Shown in pieces: positions 33,405-42,154 of a stretch of 64,000 nucleotides of DNA (position 1 is its first letter; each line of letters starts with the position of its first letter). The translations under genes and the position numbers were made by a program. The stretch is from a virus, in the IMG/VR virus record IMGVR_UViG_3300037246_001555, positions 1 to 64,000 of that record, one strand, 5' to 3'. The notes under the pieces were generated by a model, which was not told where the DNA came from, ran no database searches, and saw only the letters and a program-made list of their open reading frames with translations.

Positions 33405-33686
33405 GTGGCTGAACTATTGCCTACATCTGAGAAGAACTACGAGTTCCGTTCGAAGATCTACAAGTTCTCAGAGTTCGCCTACGCTGGTACGGAAATCACC
33501 TTCAAGGTTGATCAATCCGCTGTATCGTCGGTGGCGGTACTCCCCGCCTCAGGGGCGCCTACCGTGACTCTGGGATCGTCTGACTCGAATTTCGAGAAGA
33601 CGGTAACGATAGCCTTAGGCAGCGCATCGGCCACTGTTGTAATTGTCACTGCCCACGGTAAAACCGCGGCGGGAGTTAAACCGTAA
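33405..33686 (+). CDS. Small beta-rich head protein, paralogue of the 30492 gene
   Basis: A 93-aa protein with a GTG start. It contains FKVDQSAVSSVAVLPASGAP and DSNFEKTVTIALGSASATVV, matching the 30492 product block by block. The duplication and the strand-rich composition suggest an outer capsid protein present in many copies. The stop overlaps the next ATG by one base. Confidence 0.7.
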   Translation: MAELLPTSEKNYEFRSKIYKFSEFAYAGTEITFKVDQSAVSSVAVLPASGAPTVTLGSSDSNFEKTVTIALGSASATVVIVTAHGKTAAGVKP

Positions 33687-34453
33687 TGCCCTCTGCATAC
33701 GATACATCCGGACGCCTGAAGAAGAACGCGCTCCTTGGAACCTCCCTTGCGGTAGACCCCGACCAGGCGGTTCAGAAGGGTCAGTTCGAGGAGCTTCACG
33801 CTGAGGCCAAAGGAGTCGCTGGTCAGGGCCGTGAGCCCATGCTCGGCAGGCTACAGGGCCGCTGGCAGGAGTTCGGTCAGCAACAGCAGCATAGGCTTCA
33901 GACTATAGCCGAACGTAAAGGGTCGCTTGAGACTCAGTACTCTGGTCTGGGTGACTCTAAGATGGAGGCAGGCTTCGCCGCCAATAAGCGGTACTCTCAA
34001 GGTGAGGGCTATAATGCGAAGTCAACTTCGGCCCTAGCTAAGGCCGGAATGCCTACGGACTTCTTGAACGAGGCTAGGGAGAGCTTCTACAAGGAGTTCT
34101 ACCATGAGCTGCGATCCGCGGCGAAGAAAAAGAGCAAGGGTGGCTTTCTTGGGAAGATGCTCCCGTCTAAGCTTTCAAAGAAGATGGGCAAAATAATCCC
34201 AAGCAAGATCTCTAGAGTCCTGGGTCTCCCAAGCGGAAGCAAGCACAGCTCCGAAGCAGCGCTCGCCAAGTACGCAAAGAACATGTGGGAGGCGCGTTAC
34301 GGTGACCCGGTGGAGCAGCAGTATCGCGAACGAATTAGTGCTGAGGTCGATACACTCAACCAGCAGTATATCCCGCTGCAAGAAGAAGAGCTTGACCGTC
34401 AGGAGCGTCTGGCGGATCGGGCTGAACTCTATAACATGTTCCTTGGAGAATAA
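33686..34453 (+). CDS. Helical protein with a basic centre (unknown, possible core protein)
   Basis: A 255-aa protein, helical and Gln/Glu/Lys-rich. The centre is very basic (HELRSAAKKKSKGGFLGKMLPSKLSKKMGKIIPSKISRVLG), while the C-terminal 60 residues are a charged coiled coil (YIPLQEEELDRQERLADRAEL). This would suit a DNA-contacting internal head protein. No known family. It overlaps the preceding stop by one base and is followed three bases later by another helical gene. Confidence 0.6.
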   Translation: MPSAYDTSGRLKKNALLGTSLAVDPDQAVQKGQFEELHAEAKGVAGQGREPMLGRLQGRWQEFGQQQQHRLQTIAERKGSLETQYSGLGDSKMEAGFAANKRYSQGEGYNAKSTSALAKAGMPTDFLNEARESFYKEFYHELRSAAKKKSKGGFLGKMLPSKLSKKMGKIIPSKISRVLGLPSGSKHSSEAALAKYAKNMWEARYGDPVEQQYRERISAEVDTLNQQYIPLQEEELDRQERLADRAELYNMFLGE

Positions 34454-34456
34454 TCA

Positions 34457-34660
34457 ATGAATTGGCTTCGTTCGACTCTGTTGAAGATAGCACGTAACGC
34501 AATCGACCAGCTCATTCAGGAGGCTATGGATTCGGCGATCAAGGAACTTAACGAAGAGATCGACGCGGCGTTCGAGGACGAACGTGAGCGGGCGGCTCTC
34601 AAATCTGGAATCGTGATGCTCCGACAGCGCGTAGCTTTGGCGATTAGAGAGAGGCTATAA
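34457..34660 (+). CDS. Small helical protein (unknown)
   Basis: A 67-aa amphipathic helical protein (LRSTLLKIARNAIDQLIQEAMDSAIKELNEEIDAAFEDERERAAL) ending in a basic helix. No membrane segment. It follows the basic helical gene by three bases and may act with it. The function is unknown. Confidence 0.6.
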   Translation: MNWLRSTLLKIARNAIDQLIQEAMDSAIKELNEEIDAAFEDERERAALKSGIVMLRQRVALAIRERL

Positions 34661-34661
34661 C

Positions 34662-34994
34662 ATGCCCAGTCTTGATAACAGCTATAATGCCGCTTCCGTG
34701 TTTGTAGATGTCCCCGGACGCCCCGATCAGGTAGCTCGTGTGTGGCGCCTAAGAATGCAGTCCAGCTCTGATACTGTAACGGTGCCTGAGTTGCTGACTC
34801 GTTCTGGGTCGAATGATCAAAGCTCCGTACGGGTACTCGACCCGGCCACTGGCGTGACGACTAACGCAGCGGCCACCACTTCGAACAACGAGAATGTGGT
34901 GACAGTTGCGAGTTCCTCGGCCGGTAGTGAGGTTGTGCTTTTCACGCTTCATCCCCGAAATGCCCGAGGTACCGTGGCCCCTGACCCCTCGTAA
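34662..34994 (+). CDS. Beta-rich head protein, similar to the 32833 gene
   Basis: A 110-aa protein with conserved strands SSDTVTVP and NVVTVASSSAGSEVVLFTLH shared with the 32833 gene, plus an insertion of about 20 residues between them (RSGSNDQSSVRVLDPATGV). It is probably a capsid decoration protein. It is the last gene before the promoter at 35016. Confidence 0.65.
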   Translation: MPSLDNSYNAASVFVDVPGRPDQVARVWRLRMQSSSDTVTVPELLTRSGSNDQSSVRVLDPATGVTTNAAATTSNNENVVTVASSSAGSEVVLFTLHPRNARGTVAPDPS

Positions 34995-35015
34995 TACCGG
35001 CCTAAACAAAGCCTT

Positions 35016-35034
35016 AGACGGTATTATTTACTAG
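35016..35034 (+). promoter_or_regulatory. Phage promoter motif (T7-type), plus strand
   Basis: Copy AGACGGTATTATTTACTAG (second base differs) followed by ACGACTAAGGG, the least purine-rich start of the set. It leads to the 35141 gene through a leader of about 106 nt. Confidence 0.7.
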
Positions 35035-35036
35035 AC

Positions 35037-35078
35037 GACTAAGGGTGTGGTGAACATCCTAGTTGTTTCACTAAACAA
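35037..35078 (+). other. Leader hairpins after the 35016 promoter
   Basis: CTA(A)GGGTG near 35039-35047 can pair with CATCCTAG at 35055-35062 (one bulge, one G-U). It is followed directly by TTGTTT-cact-AAACAA at 35063-35078. Both lie between the promoter and the 35141 gene and could stabilise or process the transcript. Confidence 0.4.
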
Positions 35079-35140
35079 AACAATTGGAGATTGCTGACCC
35101 CCGTTGGAGGGAAGGACTCTTCGCTGAGAAGGAGAATCCA

Positions 35141-35524
35141 ATGGCGCATGACGTTAAGATTCGTTTCAAGTCGTTCCTGCCGGGTGGCGGGTACGACAGT
35201 TCCGGAAACCCCGTGCAGGGTAAGACGCGCGTAGTCGGCATCGTTGATGTGACTTCGTATGACGGCGAAGAGGGTGATCAGTTCGACGCCCGCTCCGTTG
35301 GTCTCACCAACATCGACGCCTTGACCCTTCGTGTCCGGGACCAGATGGACGGATCGTTCCCTGGTGCAAAGAATCGTGACTGCCTGTACTCGCAGAGTAC
35401 CGGTCACTTCTACCTGCTCACTCGCGTTGCCACTGGCGTGGCTCTGGGTGTGGTTGCAGGAAGCACCGAGACGCTGGAGTTCGACGCTTTCGGCGACAGT
35501 GTTGCGGACGTGGAGCTGACCTAG
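35141..35524 (+). CDS. Abundant small virion protein (probable capsid decoration)
   Basis: The ATG at 35141 follows AAGGAGA; the frame upstream to 35084 has no site. The 127-aa protein is strand-rich (KTRVVGIVDVTSYDGEEGDQF, IDALTLRVRDQMDGSFPGAK, HFYLLTRVATGVALGVVAGSTE). It stands alone between its own promoter and a strong terminator and has C/G-ending codons like the capsid gene, so high-level expression is likely. This suggests a major decoration or tail protein. Confidence 0.7.
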   Translation: MAHDVKIRFKSFLPGGGYDSSGNPVQGKTRVVGIVDVTSYDGEEGDQFDARSVGLTNIDALTLRVRDQMDGSFPGAKNRDCLYSQSTGHFYLLTRVATGVALGVVAGSTETLEFDAFGDSVADVELT

Positions 35525-35553
35525 CACCAAGTCAGGACAGCCCTGAACCAGAT

Positions 35554-35584
35554 AGAGGAGGTCCGTATCCTACGGGCCTCCTCT
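35554..35584 (+). terminator. Strong hairpin terminator
   Basis: A 14-bp stem (AGAGGAGGTCCGTA pairing with TACGGGCCTCCTCT, one G-U) with a 3-nt loop TCC, followed by TTCT, 30 nt after the stop of the 35141 gene. Confidence 0.85.
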
Positions 35585-35612
35585 TTCTACTTAAATCACT
35601 TGAGAGGTCTCT

Positions 35613-35798
35613 ATGTCAAGTTACGAAGCCCCGTTGAGATGTCAGCAATGCGGGATGGTTATTCGGAAAAAGCCCAAGGCTAAAACCCCGAAGTACTGCC
35701 CTCAATGCCGTGAAACAAAGCAGCAGGCTTGGAAGAAGGCAAACCTCTCACCAGCCGCCCAACGCAAATCGCGTTTTCAGGCGATACCTAACAAGTAA
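35613..35798 (+). CDS. Zinc-ribbon small protein
   Basis: A 61-aa protein behind GAGAGG with two knuckles, RCQQCG (Cys about 9 and 12) and YCPQCRE (Cys about 29 and 32), spaced 17 residues apart, a typical zinc ribbon. Between and after them it is rich in lysine and arginine. It may bind nucleic acid or a protein partner. It lies between the terminator and another small structural gene, and no promoter motif is seen in front of it. Confidence 0.6.
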   Translation: MSSYEAPLRCQQCGMVIRKKPKAKTPKYCPQCRETKQQAWKKANLSPAAQRKSRFQAIPNK

Positions 35799-35810
35799 GG
35801 AGAAATTCAA

Positions 35811-36065
35811 ATGGCTACTGTTGCCAAGCGCTATATTCTGCCCCTCGGCCCCGTGAAGATTGAGGTGATTAACATCACTGCAATCACGGATGCCGATACA
35901 GTCACAAGTAGCATTCAACGCCCCGACTTCGGCTTGTTTGTTCAGGGTGAAGATGCTGGAAATACCCAGCTCGCGACCAATGTTTCGATCTCTGGTCGAA
36001 CGGTCACTCTGAACAATGGGAACTTCTCAAGTTCCACTGGAGTCCTGCTTCTGTTCGGCTTCTAG
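35811..36065 (+). CDS. Small beta-rich virion protein
   Basis: An 84-aa protein behind AAGGAG, almost all beta strands (YILPLGPVKIEVINITAITDADTV, NVSISGRTVTLNNGNFSSSTGVLLLFGF). No signal peptide. It resembles in size and composition the other small head proteins of the 30-36 kb region, but no clear sequence identity is visible. A decoration role is inferred. Confidence 0.6.
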   Translation: MATVAKRYILPLGPVKIEVINITAITDADTVTSSIQRPDFGLFVQGEDAGNTQLATNVSISGRTVTLNNGNFSSSTGVLLLFGF

Positions 36066-36097
36066 GCGTGAAAAACTCGTAGGGGAGGAGGTACGTT

Positions 36098-36793
36098 ATG
36101 GTAGTTGATCTGCCTAAATGTGGGCGTCCGTTGGATGTTCGATATCATCAATGTGAGCTTGGAGTGGACCTACCGTCCGCGTTCATGCACGATTTGTGGT
36201 CTATAGATAGCCACCTGTATCCTATTTTCCATCCGTATCGAATTCTTTGGGACGATTTGGTCAATAGCTACACCGGGGCAACTCAGGACGAGCGCTATCC
36301 CATTACTGAGAACAGCCATCGTGTTGGCGAGCTGGTTATGGGCCACGTTCTCTCCAACGGGCAGGGAGTACCTACTCCTGACGGTTCTTGGCATATTTGG
36401 CGTTGGTGCGAGCCCGCTCGCGCGTGGGCTCACATCATTCCTGTAGAGTCCAAGGATCGGACTTACTTGAGACTCTTGGTTGAACGCCTCTGGCTTCAGG
36501 CTAAGTACAATGACAGGTACGGCCACCGGGGCTATCAGAAGATGATGGAAGAGGCAGACGTTGATCAGAGACAGAAGATTGCCGATGATAAGAATGATCT
36601 CATGGGCGAGATTCACAAGGCTAATTCAGGGATGATGAAACGCATCATATCTAACTATGAGCGTGGGGTGGTTGATTCCACCAATCCACAGAAGGAATCT
36701 GTGATTTCATATACCGGGCAGACGAATAAGAGTAGGACTGTGCGCCCTCTTGAAGACCGCGAAGGTGGTTTGATCCTCCCCGACGATATGTAG
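36098..36793 (+). CDS. Conserved-looking virion protein of unknown role
   Basis: A 231-aa protein behind GGGGAGGAGGT. It is rich in aromatic residues in its first half (WSIDSHLYPIFHPYRILWDDLVNSYTG, SWHIWRWCEPARAWAHIIPVES) and helical in the second (QKIADDKNDLMGEIHKANSGMMKRIISNYERG). It lies immediately before a fibre-like gene and the adaptor gene, so a neck or connector role is possible. No family is named with confidence. Confidence 0.55.
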   Translation: MVVDLPKCGRPLDVRYHQCELGVDLPSAFMHDLWSIDSHLYPIFHPYRILWDDLVNSYTGATQDERYPITENSHRVGELVMGHVLSNGQGVPTPDGSWHIWRWCEPARAWAHIIPVESKDRTYLRLLVERLWLQAKYNDRYGHRGYQKMMEEADVDQRQKIADDKNDLMGEIHKANSGMMKRIISNYERGVVDSTNPQKESVISYTGQTNKSRTVRPLEDREGGLILPDDM

Positions 36794-36801
36794 GAGCGTG
36801 C

Positions 36802-38127
36802 GTGGCAACCTCAGCTAAAAGGTACGGTCTTGAAGTTACCAACGATCTTGAGTTGGAGCTAAGACTTAGGCGCATTGAAGGTGAAATTGACAAGCGTCCG
36901 GTGTCTAGCGACTTCGCAGACTCCGACGCAGTGCAGCGCGTAGACACCATTCCTCAAGTCACTGGGCTTCGTGTGAAGGGTAAGACCGCCGGTGCAGTTA
37001 CTGTGGCTTGGAATCAAGTACGGATTTCTGATCTTCGGCGATACGAGCTGACTATAGCTGAAGACTTGGCCTTTTCTATCAATGTCCAGACCTTCAATGT
37101 TGCTGGTACAGAGTTTCAGTTCAGCACGGTAGCTGAGGAAGGAGGCGGTGGAGACACTACGATCTTTGCTAAGGTGCGGGCCCGGAATAGGGCGGGCACA
37201 CCGGGCCCCTTCTCGGCGGTGCTCAACACCGAGACAGGTCAGGCCCAGTCCGCGGACATTGCTGACGGCGCTGTTACGGCTGAGAAGGTCGATCCTGATG
37301 ACCCGATTCAGTTCTCCGGGCTAGATGATGCTGATGTTGGTGCTAAGCTGGCTTTGAGCGGCTTTATCAACAATCTGAGGTTGTCAAACAACAGCGATGA
37401 TTCCGATCATGATATAGATATTGCTGTTGGTGTTGCTAGGGATTCGACTAACGCTTTGTCTATTTCGCTCACAAGCGGATTTTTAAAGCGAATTGATGCA
37501 CCGTGGACCGCCGGAAGTGGCGGCGGGGGGTTGCCTTCCACGGTAACTTTGTCGGCGGATACCCCGTATTTTGTGTTCTTGGTGTCTAACTCCTCAGGTA
37601 CATCAACAGACGCGGGGTTCGATGATGATCCGGCTGCCGTTAATCTATTAGCGGTAACTGGAGGTTTTACTCGATTCAGACGTATAGGGTGTGTAGTCAC
37701 AGACTCTAGTTCGAACATTCTACCGTTTCTTCAGTACGGAGACTACTTCCAGCTAGGCGATCCGCAACAGGATATTGATATTACGGACCCGGGTACTTCT
37801 GTGCTTACACACACGTTGACTCATATACCTGTAGGTATTGAATGTCTAGTGAATTGCACTTTGAACTGGTGTCCGAATTCGGACGACAACTGGAGCGGTG
37901 TTGTGAAATACGGCCCAGCCGGCGCTTCCTTTTTACCCGCCGTTGACTTCACCAGCTTTGATGGCCGCTCCCGTGGCGACGCTCGGAGTATACAGCACTC
38001 GCCTCAAATCCTAGTAACGTCTTCCGGCACGTTCAAAACTGATGCTTCAGCTAGTCGAGTCAATCTGCATTTTGTGGTTATGATTCACGGATGGACTGAC
38101 CTTAGAGGTAAAGACGGTACGGCATAA
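36802..38127 (+). CDS. Fibre-like virion protein with fibronectin type III domain
   Basis: A 441-aa protein with a GTG start. After a helical N-terminus (DLELELRLRRIEGEIDKR), residues about 52-148 form an FnIII domain (VTGLRVKGKTAGAVTVAWNQV, RRYELTIAED, FAKVRARNRAGTPGPFS). A short linker, QSADIADGAVTAEKVDPDD, is of the kind seen in phage fibre shafts. The C-terminal 280 residues are beta-rich and may form a tip domain. It likely binds sugars or proteins on the host surface, or decorates the head-tail junction. Confidence 0.7.
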   Translation: MATSAKRYGLEVTNDLELELRLRRIEGEIDKRPVSSDFADSDAVQRVDTIPQVTGLRVKGKTAGAVTVAWNQVRISDLRRYELTIAEDLAFSINVQTFNVAGTEFQFSTVAEEGGGGDTTIFAKVRARNRAGTPGPFSAVLNTETGQAQSADIADGAVTAEKVDPDDPIQFSGLDDADVGAKLALSGFINNLRLSNNSDDSDHDIDIAVGVARDSTNALSISLTSGFLKRIDAPWTAGSGGGGLPSTVTLSADTPYFVFLVSNSSGTSTDAGFDDDPAAVNLLAVTGGFTRFRRIGCVVTDSSSNILPFLQYGDYFQLGDPQQDIDITDPGTSVLTHTLTHIPVGIECLVNCTLNWCPNSDDNWSGVVKYGPAGASFLPAVDFTSFDGRSRGDARSIQHSPQILVTSSGTFKTDASASRVNLHFVVMIHGWTDLRGKDGTA

Positions 38128-38142
38128 CTAAGGAGAAGATGA

Positions 38143-38835
38143 ATGGCAACCATTGATGACAATTTGTCCGGGCTAAGAGACCGCACTAGGCGGTGGCTCC
38201 ACGAGCTAGCTCCCGGTAACTCCTTTTGGAGTAACACGTTTATTGACCAGCAAATCAACGTCTCCTATAGGCGCCGCTGTGCAAATCTCGTGATGGCCTT
38301 TGAGGGTTACTTCACGAACGTCGCGACTAGAGATCTCGTCGCAGATCAGGAGAGGTACGCTTGGCCTCCCGGCTTTGAGCGTTGTGAGAAGATGGAGCTG
38401 GTTAGAACAGACGGTACCACGGTGCCGCTTGAGGCGCAACGCCGTCACTACAGCGTCAATTTCACCGAAGTGAACAACACCCAAGACTCCTACGTCCCCA
38501 CATATCGCCCCATTGGCGGAGGCTTTGTACTAGAGCCCGCGCCGGGCGAGACCACTGCGAACGGTATCCGAATGGAGTACCACGGCCTCCCCACGCTGAT
38601 GCAGGCTGATGGCGACTCCATGCACGCGGACTTCCCTCGTAGTTTTGACGAGCTGGTGGTGCTGGACTCGGTAATCGCTTGCATGGACTCAGAGAACCTG
38701 ATGGAGACCGGAGCCATGCGTACCGCCCTCCGCCAGCGCAGCGACTGGGAACAAGACTGGGAAAGGTACATTGACGGTAAGATCATCGGTACCAACAAGA
38801 TTCAACCCTTTGTCCCTCACTACGCGGACGCCTAA
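38143..38835 (+). CDS. Head-tail adaptor protein (gp4-like)
   Basis: A 230-aa protein behind AAGGAGAAG. The start LRDRTRRWLHELAPGNSFWSNTFIDQQINVSYRRRCANLV has the pattern of podovirus adaptor/tail-completion proteins (W followed by hDxxINxxYR). Helical bundles continue at the C-terminus (FDELVVLDSVIACMDSENL and WEQDWERYIDGK). It would form the ring below the portal. It precedes the nozzle gene, the order seen in P22-like tails. Confidence 0.7.
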   Translation: MATIDDNLSGLRDRTRRWLHELAPGNSFWSNTFIDQQINVSYRRRCANLVMAFEGYFTNVATRDLVADQERYAWPPGFERCEKMELVRTDGTTVPLEAQRRHYSVNFTEVNNTQDSYVPTYRPIGGGFVLEPAPGETTANGIRMEYHGLPTLMQADGDSMHADFPRSFDELVVLDSVIACMDSENLMETGAMRTALRQRSDWEQDWERYIDGKIIGTNKIQPFVPHYADA

Positions 38836-38863
38836 TAACTACAACCAACACAGGAGTTTTATC

Positions 38864-39013
38864 ATGATGGATTACGGAAACAGCAACGAAAGAAGCATGC
38901 GGCATCATCCCAAGTCTAAGGGAGCACACAAGAAGTACATGGCAGATATGAAAAAGAAGGACAAGGCGAAGGACAAGCTGAAGGACAAGGCGAAGGAGAG
39001 AGGCTTCAAGTAA
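38864..39013 (+). CDS. Small lysine-rich protein
   Basis: A 49-aa protein from ATG 38864 (an adjacent ATG is at 38867), behind AGGAG. Its second half is nearly all Lys/Asp/Ala (MADMKKKDKAKDKLKDKAKERGFK). It would be a highly charged helix. The stop is directly followed by the nozzle start. The function is unknown; a DNA-binding or assembly peptide is possible. Confidence 0.55.
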   Translation: MMDYGNSNERSMRHHPKSKGAHKKYMADMKKKDKAKDKLKDKAKERGFK

Positions 39014-41566
39014 ATGAGCGCCAGACAGAAGATGCCCTCTGTTGACATCCTCAACTTTGAGGGCCTCTTCACCAAGCAGAACCCCGAGACACTCAACGTT
39101 ACTCAGCTCCGTGAGTGCAAGAACGCTGACTTCTTTCGTGAGTACGGCTCGTTGTCGAAGCTGCGCGGGAATACCCGCGTCCTCAACGATCAGTACTCAG
39201 AAAGTAGCGTTACAAAGGGTATCTATTGGGGGACTAACTACAAGGCCCAAGATCTCTCCGGCGCTATAGATCGGCAAGTTCTCATAGGTGCGGGTACTAC
39301 TATTCGTACGATCAATTCTGACGGCTCGACTACTGAGCTATTGGACGGCGAACCCGATTCTCTCTTTCGGACTTCGGGCCAATTGGATCGGTTCCTGTTC
39401 TTCACCAGCCAGGACCCCTTCGATGTAGGCAAACGAGGCCAGATGTCGAAGTATGATGGAACGCGCATAACTAAATGGGGCGTTGACTCCCCCGGTAATC
39501 AGGTAATCAAGTTCACAATTGGCGGGGCCGTTGAATCCGATATTGATGTCCCGATTGAGGGATTTGATGATGTTTCCCTATTCACACCCACCAACGCGAC
39601 GGTTTCAGAATCATCCCAGCCTGCTTGGCGCTCTACCTCGGCGAAGATGACTAAGGGTACGGCGTCTACTAAGGCTAGTATTGAGCGCCTCGGCACAGAC
39701 GTCGTTGCGCCCGCCCCCTTTGCAATCAACACCATTATCGAAGATCGCGCACAAATGCAGGTATTCATTCCACGGGAAGACTACCGTAAGTTGGTTACTA
39801 GCGGTGCGGCAATATCTGTGTATATTGGCTCTTCTGCTACCCTGGTTAGCAACTATTTCCGCTACGACTTTCAGATCGGCAGACTATTTGAGGGTTGGAA
39901 CACTCTGGTGTTCGACTTTTCGACTTTCCCCAGTGGCGACTTCGGCACCACGGTGGGCATACCGGATGACGATCAGCTTACTAGCTATCGCTTTGAGGTC
40001 ACCACCAACAACGCATCGGACATTCTGTCGGTGTATTGGGATTTCTTCACCTCATTCGATCAAGGAGCGCCCGTTCCTACCTTTGCTTCCGCTGGTGGTA
40101 CTGTGTTCAATCAGGCCCCCACTGCCATTTGGAAGTACAAGGTTACTTTCGTTGACGATGCGGGTTTTGAATCCAACGCCGGGCCAGAATCAGTTGATGC
40201 GGACAATACGTCCGGTTCGACAAATTTCGGTCAGATAGACTTGACGGACCTGCCCGTCTCCAAGACCGGCGCTATAGTTAAGCGAAATATTTACCGCACA
40301 GTAGCAGCCGGCTCGACGTTCCTATTTCTTGCTACCGTCAATGACAATGTAGCTACGACTTATGAGGATACGACTTCGGACGTGTCTTTGGGTACAGTTA
40401 CCCCTCCTATTCTCGGCGATCTGATCTTCGATAACAGCCTCCCTCCCAGTGGCGGGATTATGCTCATCTGGAAGCGGACTGCTTTCGTGGCGGGGGACCC
40501 CCTTAACCCCACCATTCTGTCGTTTAGCCGCTTTGATTTGCCTGAGGCTATGCCACTAAATAACGCGATAGAGTTCGATGAGCGCGTTACCGGTTTGTTT
40601 AAGACCTATCTCGGCGTTGTGGTTACCACCGAAACCTCCTACTGGAGGATCATCGGTGATAATCCCGACTACACTGTAGATAAGGTCATCGAAGGCTTTG
40701 GCGGTGTAGGCCCCCGCGGTGTGGGGACCGGTCGAGAGATCGGCTGGGCTGTGGATCGCGACGGCCTTCGACTCTATGATCTTCGTGACACCATCAAGGT
40801 ATCCGAAGTGATCCGTGATCGAGTTGATGCTTTCAACAAATCGAGTCTGGAGGACACCCACACAGTCCACAGCAGAAAGGACAATGCGCTTATTTGGTTG
40901 AACAAAGATACATCGGGGGTGTATTCGGACATTTACATGTACCAGTACATGATTGATGAGGTGCGTCAGGGCTGGTACACACAGGTAACCCCGAACCCTT
41001 CTTCCTTCAACATGCAGCATCTGTGGGAGATAGAGGACTCCAACGGCGATTTTAGGCTGTACGCCTCTACTGATGGGGGCATGGTCCACAATATGATGTC
41101 TGACTCCTCCCTCAACTGGCTGAATGACTCGGGCCAGTCGAGAGCTATCACAATGGACGTTCAGACGGCCTATATGCGCCTAGGAGTCACGGAGGAGGCT
41201 GTGGCGCTGGCTGGGGCCTCTGGCCGTATTACGGTTCGCTACGTCGAGCTGAGGATCAAGGAGAACACTGGTGCTGCCCACACGTGGACGGTTACCGTGG
41301 ACACGAGCGACTCCGCCAGCGAGAACGCAACTGTCCGCGATACTCAAGACCTCACATTTGATTTTAAGGCGGGACAATCGCTTCTACGTCTACCCACACA
41401 GGACCTCACACCCGCGGAGTACGCTAGGCTTCGTTTGGTGAATTCAGAGAAGGACAAGGATTTGTCTATTATGGGCATCAAGATCTACTACCACGTGAGG
41501 TCAGGCCAGTTCGCGGTCACCGGCGAATCCGGTGGTGGCGTCGCCGGAGGCGGCGGACAGAATTAG
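39014..41566 (+). CDS. Tail nozzle/DNA-stabilisation protein (P22 gp10-like)
   Basis: An 850-aa protein. The opening DILNFEGLFTKQNPETLNVTQLRECKNADFFREYGSLSKLRG is the typical beginning of gp10-like proteins (a short list of sequences that join the beta-propeller), and repeated short strands such as GGIMLIWKRTAFVAGDP and DGGMVHNM fit a propeller. A central domain (about 170-330) and a C-terminal strand domain are inserted or appended. The very end is Gly-rich (GESGGGVAGGGGQN). It should form the tail tube that closes the packaged head. The adaptor upstream supports the assignment. Confidence 0.7.
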   Translation: MSARQKMPSVDILNFEGLFTKQNPETLNVTQLRECKNADFFREYGSLSKLRGNTRVLNDQYSESSVTKGIYWGTNYKAQDLSGAIDRQVLIGAGTTIRTINSDGSTTELLDGEPDSLFRTSGQLDRFLFFTSQDPFDVGKRGQMSKYDGTRITKWGVDSPGNQVIKFTIGGAVESDIDVPIEGFDDVSLFTPTNATVSESSQPAWRSTSAKMTKGTASTKASIERLGTDVVAPAPFAINTIIEDRAQMQVFIPREDYRKLVTSGAAISVYIGSSATLVSNYFRYDFQIGRLFEGWNTLVFDFSTFPSGDFGTTVGIPDDDQLTSYRFEVTTNNASDILSVYWDFFTSFDQGAPVPTFASAGGTVFNQAPTAIWKYKVTFVDDAGFESNAGPESVDADNTSGSTNFGQIDLTDLPVSKTGAIVKRNIYRTVAAGSTFLFLATVNDNVATTYEDTTSDVSLGTVTPPILGDLIFDNSLPPSGGIMLIWKRTAFVAGDPLNPTILSFSRFDLPEAMPLNNAIEFDERVTGLFKTYLGVVVTTETSYWRIIGDNPDYTVDKVIEGFGGVGPRGVGTGREIGWAVDRDGLRLYDLRDTIKVSEVIRDRVDAFNKSSLEDTHTVHSRKDNALIWLNKDTSGVYSDIYMYQYMIDEVRQGWYTQVTPNPSSFNMQHLWEIEDSNGDFRLYASTDGGMVHNMMSDSSLNWLNDSGQSRAITMDVQTAYMRLGVTEEAVALAGASGRITVRYVELRIKENTGAAHTWTVTVDTSDSASENATVRDTQDLTFDFKAGQSLLRLPTQDLTPAEYARLRLVNSEKDKDLSIMGIKIYYHVRSGQFAVTGESGGGVAGGGGQN

Positions 41567-41599
41567 TCAGATCAAATAAATATGCTTGTAGAATGATCT

Positions 41600-41618
41600 A
41601 AACGGTATTATTTACTAG
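41600..41618 (+). promoter_or_regulatory. Phage promoter motif (T7-type), plus strand
   Basis: Exact consensus AAACGGTATTATTTACTAG followed by GGAGGAGTGTATCT and an ATG at 41633. The ribosome-binding site lies within the first transcribed bases. It drives the GNAT and ejection-protein genes. Confidence 0.8.
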
Positions 41619-41632
41619 GGAGGAGTGTATCT

Positions 41633-42151
41633 ATGCCTGAATTGAAGAAGATACGTATTAGAGAGGCCCAGCCCCGGGATGTTGGTTTGTTCAAGAAGCT
41701 GTGGATGAAGCTACTTGAGTCGCAGCATGAAGCTGGAAGTCCTATTCTGCCGAATGAGCACAACCTAGAGGTGGCGGTAGGATTGTTCAATATGTACGTT
41801 GACGCCGATAGGCCAGACGAGTTTCGGAAAGACGGCGTGGTATTGTTCGTTAGTGACGCGGCCGTCTTGATGTGGGGGGACATGTGTTTACCGTATCAAG
41901 TCTCCATAGGCGATAAGGTCGCTTACGGCTGGGGTCACTACGTTGATCCGGAATATCGAGGCAAGGGCATAATGGACAAAATGCTAGATGAAACTCTTGA
42001 ACGACTCAAGTCTATGGGGTTTGACGCCATTCTCGGTAGCACTATGGACGGCGATGACCACGCAGACGAAGCTCTGCGTCGGGGAATTAAACAACGAGGC
42101 GATATTCATCTAACCGGTGAGCGCCCTTGCTACGTGCTGTTTAAGGAGTAG
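41633..42151 (+). CDS. GNAT-fold acetyltransferase-like protein at head of ejection operon
   Basis: A 172-aa protein with GNAT motif A: GHYVDPEYRGKGIMDKMLDETLERLKSMGFD (about 102-133), where YRGKGI is the acetyl-CoA pyrophosphate loop. The N-terminus IRIREAQPRDVGLFKKLW is the usual GNAT start. In T7-type podoviruses a small GNAT-like gene also sits just before the internal virion proteins, so this could be a structural homologue rather than an enzyme. It stands directly behind its own promoter. Confidence 0.75.
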   Translation: MPELKKIRIREAQPRDVGLFKKLWMKLLESQHEAGSPILPNEHNLEVAVGLFNMYVDADRPDEFRKDGVVLFVSDAAVLMWGDMCLPYQVSIGDKVAYGWGHYVDPEYRGKGIMDKMLDETLERLKSMGFDAILGSTMDGDDHADEALRRGIKQRGDIHLTGERPCYVLFKE

Positions 42152-42154
42152 TTA

